From Gammaproteobacteria bacterium (lineage in GTDB: Bacteria > Pseudomonadota > Gammaproteobacteria > UBA4575): a DNA stretch of 64,000 nucleotides. Positions 53,478 through 62,193 of the stretch are shown in pieces (position 1 is the stretch's first letter; each line of letters opens with the position of its first letter). The notes below the pieces were generated by a model that was not told the DNA's origin, did no database searches, and saw only the letters and a list, made by a program, of their open reading frames with translations. The stretch covers positions 314,799-378,798 of the forward strand of contig JANQOB010000006.1 in NCBI GenBank assembly GCA_028279275.1. Reading direction: 5' to 3'. The translations under genes were made by a program, and so were the position numbers.

Positions 53478-55097
53478 TTAATCGCCAAGCTGTTTAAGCG
53501 GAACCTTAATGACGGTATTTTCTAATTCTTCAAACTCATGATGCCTTCCTGACCATGGGCGTGTCGCTAAATTTCTGCGTTCAATTTTAGGAGCGCTAGA
53601 AGAAGGGTACAAAACATTTAAAGGCACAGACAAGCCATTTGCTTGAACGACTCGTGCATGTCTTCGATCCAATTCGCGAGGATGTTTTACTCCACATGAA
53701 TGAGCAATCATACCAACCTCATGAACAATGTTTTTAACATAGTTCATTACTCGAATAGATTTATGATGCGGATTTAAACCACGCTGAAGTCTTTTATTAT
53801 GTGTAGTTATACCCGTTGGACATGTGTCTTTGTTACATTGCAGCGCTTGAATACAGCCTAGTGCAAACATAAATCCACGTGCAGAAGCTATAAAATGTGC
53901 ACCTAAACATAATGCCCAAGCAACATCAGCAGGAGTAACTAATTTTCCCGAGGCTACAACTTTTATACGATCGTAAAGGCCATATTCTTTTAGTTTATTT
54001 ACCAACATTGGCAAACTCTCATTTAATGGAAGCCCCATATCATCCAACAATGGCATAGGAGCAGCTCCAGTGCCCCCATCCGCACTATCTACTGTTATGA
54101 AATCAGGGGCTGAAGATTCACCACGTGAGCAAATTAATCTAAACAAACTGTCTAACCAATCCTCTGAACCAATAACACTTTTAATACCTACTGGTTTTCC
54201 CGTTACATCACGTATCAAACCAATCATATCCAGTAAGTCTACATCACTACTAATATCAGGATGACGATTAGGACTAATAGCATCTTCGCCTATACGTACT
54301 CCTCGTATTTCAGCAACTTCTTTTGTGACTTTTGCGCCAGGAAGAATTCCTCCTTTGCCAGGTTTACCCCCTTGGCTTAATTTTATTTCAAACATTTTTA
54401 CTTGGTCATGCTCAGCCACTTCGGTCAATTTTGATTCACTTAATTTGCCACTGATTGGATCTCTTACACCATACTTTGCGGTGCCTATTTGAAAGACAAT
54501 GTCACAACCACTCCTTAGGTGGTATTTAGACAATCCACCCTCGCCTGTATTTAACCAACAGCCAGATCTTTTAGCTCCTTCTGCTAGTGCGAGCACGGCA
54601 GGCTTTGAAATGGCTCCATAACTCATACCTGAAATATTGAATATAGATTTTGTTGTATAGGGAAATCTACAATCTTGGCCAATAGTTTGTTCACTTACTG
54701 GCGCGGCATCTTCACCAAGAGTTGGATAAGGACAATTTGCAAAAAGTACAGTGCCTACTTTCTTGAGGTCTCTAGAAGATCCAAACGCGATAGTATTACT
54801 AATATCTTTAGCGGCTCGATAAACCCAAGAACGTTGCGCTCGATTGAACGGCATCTCTTCACGATCCATTGTGAAGAAGTATTGTCTGAAAAATTCACCC
54901 ATGTGTTCAAAGAAATATCGAAATCGCCCAATAACAGGAAAATTTCTTCTTACCGCATGTTTAGATTGGGTAATATCGGTTATGTATAAAATTGGAATAC
55001 AGACTAATAGGATTAAAAACACTATTGAGAACAGGTCTTGTGATATTTCAAGACCATAAGATATCCATGTCTTAACAAGTTGCAAAATATCATCCAT
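53478..55097 (-). CDS. Membrane-anchored FMN-binding glutamate synthase-family protein
   Basis: 539 residues: one TM helix (about 21-40), then the FMN and [3Fe-4S] domain of glutamate synthase large subunits. Landmarks are SFGAISKPA-like (SGMSYGAISKPAVLAL), GEGGLSKYH, QGGKPGKGG, DSADGGTGAAP and the cluster cysteines in CIQALQCNKDTC (CX5CX4C). The glutaminase domain and the GXGXG C-terminal domain of GltB are missing, as in the stand-alone family of unknown physiological role. True substrate unknown. It follows a near-consensus sigma-28 promoter and leads a two-gene unit with a diguanylate cyclase. Confidence 0.88.
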   Translation of the reverse strand: MDDILQLVKTWISYGLEISQDLFSIVFLILLVCIPILYITDITQSKHAVRRNFPVIGRFRYFFEHMGEFFRQYFFTMDREEMPFNRAQRSWVYRAAKDISNTIAFGSSRDLKKVGTVLFANCPYPTLGEDAAPVSEQTIGQDCRFPYTTKSIFNISGMSYGAISKPAVLALAEGAKRSGCWLNTGEGGLSKYHLRSGCDIVFQIGTAKYGVRDPISGKLSESKLTEVAEHDQVKMFEIKLSQGGKPGKGGILPGAKVTKEVAEIRGVRIGEDAISPNRHPDISSDVDLLDMIGLIRDVTGKPVGIKSVIGSEDWLDSLFRLICSRGESSAPDFITVDSADGGTGAAPMPLLDDMGLPLNESLPMLVNKLKEYGLYDRIKVVASGKLVTPADVAWALCLGAHFIASARGFMFALGCIQALQCNKDTCPTGITTHNKRLQRGLNPHHKSIRVMNYVKNIVHEVGMIAHSCGVKHPRELDRRHARVVQANGLSVPLNVLYPSSSAPKIERRNLATRPWSGRHHEFEELENTVIKVPLKQLGD

Positions 55098-55130
55098 ATT
55101 AGATTTTACTAGTTGAGTCTGTGTACTAAT

Positions 55131-55157
55131 TTATCGGCCGAAGCGTATTGATCTTTA
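55131..55157 (-). promoter_or_regulatory. Sigma-28 promoter of the glutamate-synthase-like / DGC operon
   Basis: Minus strand: TAAAGATC (55157-55150), 11-base spacer, GCCGATAA (55138-55131). The -10 box is consensus and the -35 box keeps TAAAG. It lies 34-60 bases before the ATG, and the predicted start about 26 bases before it. Confidence 0.83.
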
Positions 55158-55211
55158 GGAAAATAAACGATAAGTATCTGAATATTATAAATATCTGCTC
55201 AAATGCACGGA

Positions 55212-55820
55212 TCATCCAAGATTCTTTTCACGAATCAGCCTAATCTCTTTTCCTCTGACATGTGTATGTATAGCCTCACGGTCTTCAAGACTGATATGCG
55301 TAAATTCCACCCCAATTATGAATTGTCCTTCGTTCTCCTTATCTAAATCGCATCGAGCGATTCTTCCGTAAGCAAGGATAAAATTAGATATTTGTGATAG
55401 TTGAAGTCTCAGCTCTAAATATGAGTCAATATTTAACTGCTCTTCATAATTAAACCGTATTCCACTAGCACTTATATTTACTTCATGCCAGTTTAAATCT
55501 GGAATCATTGAACATGAAGAGAACTGTCTTCTTGCTAATGTATTAATTTTTTCATCAAGTATTTTTAAATACTTTGCTACTTCAGGATATCGCCTACGAA
55601 GTAACGCATATTGATCGGTTAGTGCTTTAGATGAATCACTGAAACTGTTTAGTAATTGCAGTTCGGCATTATTCTCAGGATACTTTTTTAATACATCTTT
55701 AACCTGATCATCAGGAATAACACGTAACGATAATAGAATATTATCATCAATCCTAAATGCACTACGACTTTCAGTCGATGTATCATTTAATTTTTCATTT
55801 TTTTCGATTATTTTTTTCAT
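55212..55820 (-). CDS. PilZ-domain protein in the stator operon, possible flagellar brake
   Basis: 202 residues. The PilZ motif RxxxR is at 19-23 (RSAFR), but the second motif, here NISASG, comes only at about residue 109. Between them is a mostly helical insertion of about 70 residues (about 35-100), recalling the helix-containing tetrameric PilZ proteins of Xanthomonas. The C-terminal barrel (YLELRLQLS, IIGVEFTHIS) is complete. It follows pomB by 11 bases with a good Shine-Dalgarno (AAAGGAT), so its dose is tied to the stators. It probably binds c-di-GMP and could adjust motor function like YcgR, though it lacks the YcgR N-terminal domain. Confidence 0.82.
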   Translation of the reverse strand: MKKIIEKNEKLNDTSTESRSAFRIDDNILLSLRVIPDDQVKDVLKKYPENNAELQLLNSFSDSSKALTDQYALLRRRYPEVAKYLKILDEKINTLARRQFSSCSMIPDLNWHEVNISASGIRFNYEEQLNIDSYLELRLQLSQISNFILAYGRIARCDLDKENEGQFIIGVEFTHISLEDREAIHTHVRGKEIRLIREKNLG

Positions 55821-55831
55821 ATCCTTTTATT

Positions 55832-56722
55832 TTATTTTGCACCATCAACATTTGAAATTACGTCTTCATATTCATAGAACAAACTTTTATTTCCTAAAAT
55901 AGATATCTCAACTCTTCTATTTTTTGATCGGCTATCTTGGGTATAATTAGTAAAAATCGGCTTGGTGTCCCCATGCGCTCTAATTTGAAGTCGGTCTGGG
56001 TCTATATTTTCTTCAGCCTCAAGGTGATGCACGACTGCTGCTGCTCGTGCAGCAGATAAAACCCAATTTGATGGAAATCTTGAAGTACTAATAGGACGGT
56101 TATCGGTATGACCAGAAACAATAATATTTCCTTCCACAGACTTTAAGGCCAATGCTATCTTTCTTAACAATGCCGCAAAGTTTTCATCAATTCTGTCGTC
56201 GCCAGATGAAAAAGTACCACGCTCTCTAATGCGTATTATTATCTCCCGATCTGTCCACTCCACTTCAACTGTTCCAGAATCAATTTCTTCTTGCAAAATT
56301 TGAGTTAACTTCTTAGCTTCATCTTGCATTCGCTTTACTGCAGCAAGATAAATTTCTTTTGCAACTTCTTTTTTATTTAGATCGCTTTCACCACTGCTAA
56401 AATCCAAGTTGTCTTTACTTTCATCTGTGGTTTGCTGGCGCATTATTTTTAATAATGTTTCGTTGTCAGGCTTACCAGGACTGAATTCAGTAGTAATTAC
56501 ACTGGTACCTTTTGGCAACTCATTTGCCGGTACATCTCTTTGCACACCAAATGCCCTGGATAACGAACCTGCCAGCTCTTTGAATTTTGCTGCATCCATT
56601 TCTGAAAAAGATAAAAGCAAAACAAAAAAGCACATCAACAAAGACATCAAATCAGCAAAAGTTGCCATCCATGCAGGAGCACCTGACGATTCCTGTGATC
56701 TGGCTGGTGGGGTACTAGACAT
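55832..56722 (-). CDS. pomB: PomB-type stator protein
   Basis: The ATG at 56722 gives 296 residues and places the ion-binding aspartate at exactly residue 24 (TFADLMSLLMCFF), as in Vibrio PomB. One TM helix, a plug/linker region with LPKGTSVITTEFSPG as in PomB, and an OmpA-like peptidoglycan-binding domain (about 160-280; GHTDNRP, NWVLSAARAAAV). A TTG two codons upstream is less likely. Sodium coupling is inferred from similarity to PomB rather than shown. Confidence 0.93.
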   Translation of the reverse strand: MSSTPPARSQESSGAPAWMATFADLMSLLMCFFVLLLSFSEMDAAKFKELAGSLSRAFGVQRDVPANELPKGTSVITTEFSPGKPDNETLLKIMRQQTTDESKDNLDFSSGESDLNKKEVAKEIYLAAVKRMQDEAKKLTQILQEEIDSGTVEVEWTDREIIIRIRERGTFSSGDDRIDENFAALLRKIALALKSVEGNIIVSGHTDNRPISTSRFPSNWVLSAARAAAVVHHLEAEENIDPDRLQIRAHGDTKPIFTNYTQDSRSKNRRVEISILGNKSLFYEYEDVISNVDGAK

Positions 56723-56734
56723 GTACAAACAAGA

Positions 56735-57517
56735 CTATGCGGCTTCTTTCTCTTCAGCAGGCTCGCTAGCTTTACCGCGCAAATTATCTGGCAAATAAGT
56801 AGCAAGGATTTGCTCTACTACTCTAGGATTAGTGCCTGCCTGGATAGCTGAAACAGATTCAAGAATTAAGTCTTTGCTAAGACGTTCATCAAGTGCAATT
56901 TTTTTAAGCTTATCTGCAATTGGAAGCGCGATGGCATTGGCAATTATCGCACCATAAAGTGTTGTTAATAATGCAACCGCCATTGCAGGACCAATCGCTT
57001 TAGGATCATCCATGTTTGACAACATTTGAACCAAACCAATCAAAGTTCCAATCATGCCCATAGCGGGAGCCGCATCACCAATAGACTTGAACATCTCTCT
57101 ACCTGTTTCATGACGTTCAATAGATAAATTAATATCTTTACTCAACATCTTTTGAACGACTTCTGTAGGATGCCCATCAATACAAAGATTGATACCTTGT
57201 TCTAAAAAAGGGTGCCCAATCTCTTTGCCCTCTAGTGCGAGTACACCTTCTTTACGCGCTACATCCGCTAACTCAACTGCTTCTTCAATAAGCTTGGTAA
57301 GACTGACCGCTTTATGCAGAAATGTAGATAAGACTAATTTAAACGAGCCAAAAAAATCTCCTATAGAAATACGCGTCAGTGTTGCTGCAAATGTGCCTCC
57401 AATGACCACAGCAAGCGACGGTATATTAAGAAAAGTTCCTGCCGAACCCCCCAATACGATCGCTAATACGATAACCGTAATTGCCCCAAGCAAACCCAAT
57501 AGAGTTGCTAAATCCAT
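56735..57517 (-). CDS. pomA: PomA-type stator protein
   Basis: 260 residues, four TM helices. It starts MDLATLLGLLGAI and contains GDAAPAMGMIGTLIGLVQMLSNMDD-type sequence and AMAVALLTTLYGAII, very close to PomA. The cytoplasmic loop charge pattern (ARKEGVLALEGKE) is the FliG-contacting region. pomA-pomB-pilZ form one unit. No clear sigma-28 or sigma-54 promoter was found upstream in the 294-base gap. Confidence 0.94.
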   Translation of the reverse strand: MDLATLLGLLGAITVIVLAIVLGGSAGTFLNIPSLAVVIGGTFAATLTRISIGDFFGSFKLVLSTFLHKAVSLTKLIEEAVELADVARKEGVLALEGKEIGHPFLEQGINLCIDGHPTEVVQKMLSKDINLSIERHETGREMFKSIGDAAPAMGMIGTLIGLVQMLSNMDDPKAIGPAMAVALLTTLYGAIIANAIALPIADKLKKIALDERLSKDLILESVSAIQAGTNPRVVEQILATYLPDNLRGKASEPAEEKEAA

Positions 57518-57730
57518 TTATAAACGCTCCTTGTTTAACTTATTCTCAATGAGTACATACACGTAACTTACTGATTTATAGATAATATTTTTTATATCGA
57601 AGATAGATTCTTATGACACTGTCTGTAACGGCCAAAAACAGCAAAAATTTAGGAATTTGCGCCTAAATGATGGAATGGCAGACAAGAGAACTGTCACTAT
57701 TTTCGAATCTGAAAAAAGCGAAAAAAATGC

Positions 57731-57757
57731 TTAAAAATCAAGCAAATATGCCGATAA
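57731..57757 (+). promoter_or_regulatory. Sigma-28 promoter of the CheY-like gene
   Basis: TTAAAAAT (57731-57738), 11-base spacer, GCCGATAA (57750-57757). The -10 box is consensus; the -35 box is weaker. The bases after it (ACAGCTTA) repeat those at the flgM promoter with one change. It lies about 54 bases before the gene. The rest of the 57518-57811 gap holds nothing else I can identify. Confidence 0.75.
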
Positions 57758-57811
57758 ACAGCTTATGGGAACGTGTTTTTAGCATGAGATGATGAATATT
57801 AAAAACCCAGC

Positions 57812-58171
57812 ATGAAAATCTTAATCGTAGATGACAGTCAAGCTATGCGGAAAATCATTCAGTGGAATCTTCGTCATGCCGAGATTTGTGTAGACAAAGT
57901 CTTCGAAGCCTCATGTGTTCAAGATGCATTTCACATCATCGAATCTAGGAGGCCTGACTTAGTTATTACAGATTGGAATATGCCAGAGATGGGTGGTCTA
58001 CAGTTATTGAAAGCCGTGCGTGATGCTCAAAATTCAGTATGGTTTGGATTTGTTATTACACAAACTACTTCAAATATACGTAATTTAGTTAAAGATGCTG
58101 GTGCAAATTTCATCGTCTCAAACCCATCTTCGTTAAGTTCTTTTAAAGCTCAAATTAGTCAATCTCTGTAA
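57812..58171 (+). CDS. Single-domain CheY-like receiver lacking the conserved lysine
   Basis: 119 residues, receiver only. Acidic pair Asp7/Asp8, phospho-acceptor Asp54 (VITDWNMPEMGG) and the threonine at 83 are present. The conserved lysine that couples phosphorylation to the output face is replaced by Ser103 (IVSNP instead of VKP). It is therefore an atypical receiver whose phosphorylation or switching may differ. It follows a sigma-28 promoter and faces away from pomAB. Overall it resembles CheY-like proteins more than any other family, but a role in chemotaxis is unproven since no che genes are present. Confidence 0.82.
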   Translation: MKILIVDDSQAMRKIIQWNLRHAEICVDKVFEASCVQDAFHIIESRRPDLVITDWNMPEMGGLQLLKAVRDAQNSVWFGFVITQTTSNIRNLVKDAGANFIVSNPSSLSSFKAQISQSL

Positions 58172-58378
58172 ATCATTTTAAATTATTGATTAGCTGGCGG
58201 TTGATCATTTAGATCCATCGGTCTTACTAAAATTCAGAAACGTCAATTTATTGACTATCTTTAAAATTTATCTACTGATTTTGGAAGATAGTACAAATTT
58301 TCTGCTATCTTATTACTTAGTTTATGTGTCTTTTATTTGACCTCCTTTCATCAATTATATTTTTCAAAAAACACATAT

Positions 58379-59365
58379 ATGTCACAGAATTTCTCTGGAT
58401 CTAGAAACATTATTCTATTTTTACTGACTTCAGCTTTTTTAATAACTCTAATTCATTTATCACTTAAATCTAACCAGGAAAAATCAGAAGTAATACGAAT
58501 TGGTTTAACTCAGTGGCCTGGGTTTGAACATTTATTCATTGCAAAAAAACAAGGATTTTTTAAACAAGCAAGTTTGAATATCGAATTAGTTGAACTGAGT
58601 TCATTGGCTGAAGTACGTAGAGCCTTCGAGCGCAACAAAATTGATGGAATGGCCACGACCTTAGTAGAAGTATTGGAAGCATATAAATATTCATCAAATA
58701 TAGCTCAACCAATACTGGTTACTGACTATTCAAAAGGTGCCGATGAAATATTGGCAACTGAGAAACTTGATAGTGTTAAAGACCTAAAGGGTAAAAAAAT
58801 TGGTATAGAAGCAGGAAGTATGAGCACCTATCTAGTTTACTCTGCATTAGATATGTATAACATACAACACTCTGAAGTTGTTTTAGTTCCTATGGATGTA
58901 CATAAGTTAGGCAAGGCCCTTAAATCAAAAAAAGTTGATGCCATAACTTCATATCCTCCGATTTCTATATCTATCAAGAAACAACTTGATGTAAATATAA
59001 TATTCGATAGCTCACAAATTTCACAAAAATTACTAGATGTAGTTGCAGTAAACACAAAAACTCTTGCTAAACATCCAAAACTTCAAGAGCATCTGAGATA
59101 TGCGTGGAAACTAACGCTTGATTATGTGAATGAGCATCCTGAAGACTCGTTGATTACATTAACAGAAAGAATTCCAGTCTCAATTGAAGAATTCAAAGAC
59201 TCAATGAATTCAATACAAATGGTCAGCACTGATGAACAAGAACCATACTTTAAGCAAGATGGAGAAATTATTAATAGCTTAATTAAAACAGGAGATATTG
59301 TCTTCATGAACTCCGAAAAAAAAGATATTGACTACTCAAAATTTCTATATAGCAGCACTAATTAG
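58379..59365 (+). CDS. Membrane-anchored NMT1/SsuA-type substrate-binding protein
   Basis: 328 residues from the ATG at 58379; a TTG at 58337 would add 14 residues. One uncleaved-looking hydrophobic helix (about 10-28) anchors a periplasmic binding domain of the NMT1/THI5 and taurine/nitrate type (IRIGLTQWPGFEHLFIAKKQ; DLKGKKIGIEAGS). No ABC permease or ATPase gene is nearby. It stands 9 bases before a membrane histidine kinase, suggesting it presents a ligand to that kinase rather than to a transporter. Ligand unknown. The upstream gap has an ACTATCTT/AAGATAGT inverted repeat (58254-58261, 58285-58292). Confidence 0.83.
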   Translation: MSQNFSGSRNIILFLLTSAFLITLIHLSLKSNQEKSEVIRIGLTQWPGFEHLFIAKKQGFFKQASLNIELVELSSLAEVRRAFERNKIDGMATTLVEVLEAYKYSSNIAQPILVTDYSKGADEILATEKLDSVKDLKGKKIGIEAGSMSTYLVYSALDMYNIQHSEVVLVPMDVHKLGKALKSKKVDAITSYPPISISIKKQLDVNIIFDSSQISQKLLDVVAVNTKTLAKHPKLQEHLRYAWKLTLDYVNEHPEDSLITLTERIPVSIEEFKDSMNSIQMVSTDEQEPYFKQDGEIINSLIKTGDIVFMNSEKKDIDYSKFLYSSTN

Positions 59366-59374
59366 ATTACCAGA

Positions 59375-61720
59375 ATGAATTTTTCAAAAAAAACATCTTC
59401 TCAAAAACGGATTATTCTTTCTTTTATATTTGTTTTTTTTGTAGCTGTGCTAATTATCTGTGTTCTTATGTATCAAGTATTTAGTAGAAACTTAACTGAA
59501 AGTTTGCATACACGCGCAATTGAAGTCATAGACATTATTGATTACATGGCTCAAACCTCTGGGGAATCACCTGAGCTAGTGAGAGGTATTAAGACATTGG
59601 CAGCAAATCGAGATATAAAACTGATTATAGTAAGGATCAATGAACCTCAGGTAGTAATTGCATCAAATAAAGAGGCATTAATTGGGCTACCCAGTAATGA
59701 AATATTTAATGATATTGGAACTAAACAATCATTTAAGCTGGATACAAACAATGATCGTTACACAGCAGTTTCATCCATTTGGCTAGAAAATAAATTTCAG
59801 GATGGGCAATTTACACAAGCTTCTGTTGGAGTTGTTTTTGACACATATAAAACTCGCGTTTTAATGCAAAAAAACATATTGAATACTTCTATATACTTGA
59901 TTATTACTACTATTTTTGCAATTGGTGTTATTTATTTACTTACAAATAAATATATTTTTAAGCCACTGGAAATTATTAATTCAACACTTATCTACAATAA
60001 TTCTAAAAATGAATTCTCACCTATTCCGCTTGTAAACAATGATGAAATTGGCACTGTAGCAAATACATTGAATCATTTATTTACTGAACTTTATACATCC
60101 AAGAAAAATTTGCGTGAAACTACTGAACGATATGATTTAGCTTTGCAAGGCACGAAAGTAGGTTTAGTTGACTGGGATATAGAGAAAAATGATTTGTATT
60201 GCTCATCTACTCTAATGGACTTACTTGGGTTTGATAAAAATATTTTTTCCCCAAGTGCTAGTTGGATCGAAAAACATTCACATCCAGATGATAGAGAGGC
60301 AGCAAAATCTGCATTAATTTCTCATTTAAAATTTAATACTGAATACGATGTAGAAGGCAGGTTGCGACATAGCAATGGTGAATATATATGGGTACGCGCC
60401 CGTGGACAAGCAGTACGCGACCAAAGTGGCAAAGCTATGCGCATGGTTGGCTACTATGTAGATATAAACAAACAAAAAGAGCATGAGCACTTCATGAACT
60501 CACTCTACTTATTAAGTGCTGATGCTACTATTTCACTTGATAAGAAATTGAATATAATTTTAAAAGAAGCAACTAGTTTCTTAAAATTATCAAATGGAGT
60601 AATTAGCCATATTGTTAACGATAAAGTCATTATTGATACATGTATTCATAAAGATGAATTAGAGTTTTGCCATACAAATACAGTTAATGTAAAAGACACT
60701 CTTTGCCAATATGTAATCGATAAAAACGATATTGTTTGCTTCCACAATTTCAAATCTTCAGAACTCAAACATATTCAAGAACATAAAGAATATGATATTA
60801 ATACTTATATTGGAATGCCTTTATATGTACATGGAAGAATTTATGGAACAGTAAGCTTTTTCGATAAAAAAGTTAAACATAAAGCATTTAATGATCGTGA
60901 GAAATCATTTGTACGCTTACTTTGTCAGTGGATAGGCAATGAAATGATGCGTGCACAATACATAGATTATCTACATGATACAGAAAGTAGGTTGGAAGAT
61001 GCTGTAGAAGAACTAACAAATACCAATTCAGAATTAGAGAGCTTTACTTATGTGGCATCTCATGACTTACAAGAGCCTCTAAGGATGATCACTAATTTTA
61101 CAGGTCTACTAAAAAGAAAACATGGAAATGAACTAGAAAACGAAGCAAGAGAATATTTAGATATATTATCTAAGTCCGCAGAACAAATGCGCTCTTTAAT
61201 CAATGATCTACTAGAATATGCGCACGCAAGCAAAGAGAATGTAACCGTAAAAAATATAGATCTTAATGAAATTATCAACCACGTTTACGCGAATTTAGAA
61301 AAACAAATTCGTGAATCTGGTGCTGAAATAATAATTGGAGACCTGCCAATCGTTCAAGCTAATAAAGCGAGCATGATCAGTTTATTGCAAAATTTAATTA
61401 GTAACGGCCTAAAGTTTCAGAAAGAGGATCAGAATCCAATTATTAACGTAAAAGCCTTTCAATATAACGACGCTTGGGTAATCGCAGTACATGATAATGG
61501 CATAGGTATTGAAAGTGATTATCAATCAAAAGTTTTTGAGCCATTTGTAAGGTTGCATCCAAAAAGTGAATATATTGGTACGGGAATAGGTTTGGCGGTG
61601 TGTAAAAAGATCGTTGCCAGAATGGGAGGCACATTATGGATTGAATCTGAAATTGGTTTAGGCAGTACTTTTTATATTTCTATTCCGAATTTTACTAATC
61701 AAACAGGTAAAGCAGCATGA
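59375..61720 (+). CDS. Membrane histidine kinase with HAMP, PAS and GAF input domains
   Basis: 781 residues: TM1 (about 13-35), a small extracytoplasmic domain, TM2 (about 170-190), HAMP (195-245), PAS with PAC (about 250-365; WIEKHSHPDDR), GAF (about 375-530), a coiled coil, HisKA with His563 in VASHDLQEP, and HATPase (N-box QNLISNGLKF, DNGIGI, GTGIGLAV). The SHDLQEPLR box is typical of phytochrome-like and related kinases paired with Rcp1-type regulators. It overlaps the following regulator gene by 4 bases and follows the binding-protein gene by 9. Confidence 0.9.
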   Translation: MNFSKKTSSQKRIILSFIFVFFVAVLIICVLMYQVFSRNLTESLHTRAIEVIDIIDYMAQTSGESPELVRGIKTLAANRDIKLIIVRINEPQVVIASNKEALIGLPSNEIFNDIGTKQSFKLDTNNDRYTAVSSIWLENKFQDGQFTQASVGVVFDTYKTRVLMQKNILNTSIYLIITTIFAIGVIYLLTNKYIFKPLEIINSTLIYNNSKNEFSPIPLVNNDEIGTVANTLNHLFTELYTSKKNLRETTERYDLALQGTKVGLVDWDIEKNDLYCSSTLMDLLGFDKNIFSPSASWIEKHSHPDDREAAKSALISHLKFNTEYDVEGRLRHSNGEYIWVRARGQAVRDQSGKAMRMVGYYVDINKQKEHEHFMNSLYLLSADATISLDKKLNIILKEATSFLKLSNGVISHIVNDKVIIDTCIHKDELEFCHTNTVNVKDTLCQYVIDKNDIVCFHNFKSSELKHIQEHKEYDINTYIGMPLYVHGRIYGTVSFFDKKVKHKAFNDREKSFVRLLCQWIGNEMMRAQYIDYLHDTESRLEDAVEELTNTNSELESFTYVASHDLQEPLRMITNFTGLLKRKHGNELENEAREYLDILSKSAEQMRSLINDLLEYAHASKENVTVKNIDLNEIINHVYANLEKQIRESGAEIIIGDLPIVQANKASMISLLQNLISNGLKFQKEDQNPIINVKAFQYNDAWVIAVHDNGIGIESDYQSKVFEPFVRLHPKSEYIGTGIGLAVCKKIVARMGGTLWIESEIGLGSTFYISIPNFTNQTGKAA

Positions 61721-62181
61721 ATTTAATTAATACGAAAGATAAAATAGCTGAAATATTATTAATAGAAGATAATGTAGGGGATGTTTTATTAACAAAAGAA
61801 GCGTTTCGTCATACTCATTTCAAATATAATTTACGCGTAGCTAGGGATGGAGATGAAGCCTTGCAAATTTTAAATCGCCAAGGCAAATATAATGATTTTC
61901 CTATACCTGATCTTATTTTATTGGATCTCAGTTTACCTAAAATTGATGGCAGAGAAGTACTAGAAAAAATCAAAACAAATAGTGAGTTAAAAGATATACC
62001 GGTGATTATATTGTCTGGATCACAAGCTGAATCAGATATGACTTGTAGCTATGATCTACATGCTAACTCATATGTTATTAAGCCTGACAACTTTGATGAT
62101 TTCAAAGAAATTATTGCTTCAATTGAAAATTATTGGTTTGAAAAACATGACTCTAGTTCTGAGGACAAAACACTTCACTAA
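61717..62181 (+). CDS. Rcp1-type single-domain response regulator
   Basis: 154 residues: receiver with acidic pocket (LIEDN), phospho-acceptor Asp70 (LILLDLSLPKIDG) and the lysine in VIKPD. It has the extended loop and C-terminal helix of the Rcp1 family (GKYNDFPIPDLI; ENYWFEKHD). There is no DNA-binding domain, so output must be by protein contact. The ATG overlaps the kinase stop (ATGA), so the pair is translationally coupled. Confidence 0.88.
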   Translation: MNLINTKDKIAEILLIEDNVGDVLLTKEAFRHTHFKYNLRVARDGDEALQILNRQGKYNDFPIPDLILLDLSLPKIDGREVLEKIKTNSELKDIPVIILSGSQAESDMTCSYDLHANSYVIKPDNFDDFKEIIASIENYWFEKHDSSSEDKTLH

Positions 62182-62193
62182 TAGAAAATAGAA

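Noticed and set aside
56409..56798. Plus-strand 129-codon open frame
   Set aside because: Antisense to the pomB/pomA junction, where the real genes are certain.
57518..57640. Sigma-28 or sigma-54 promoter for pomA
   Set aside because: Only poor matches (for example TTCGATAT for the -10 box, no -35 box) were found.
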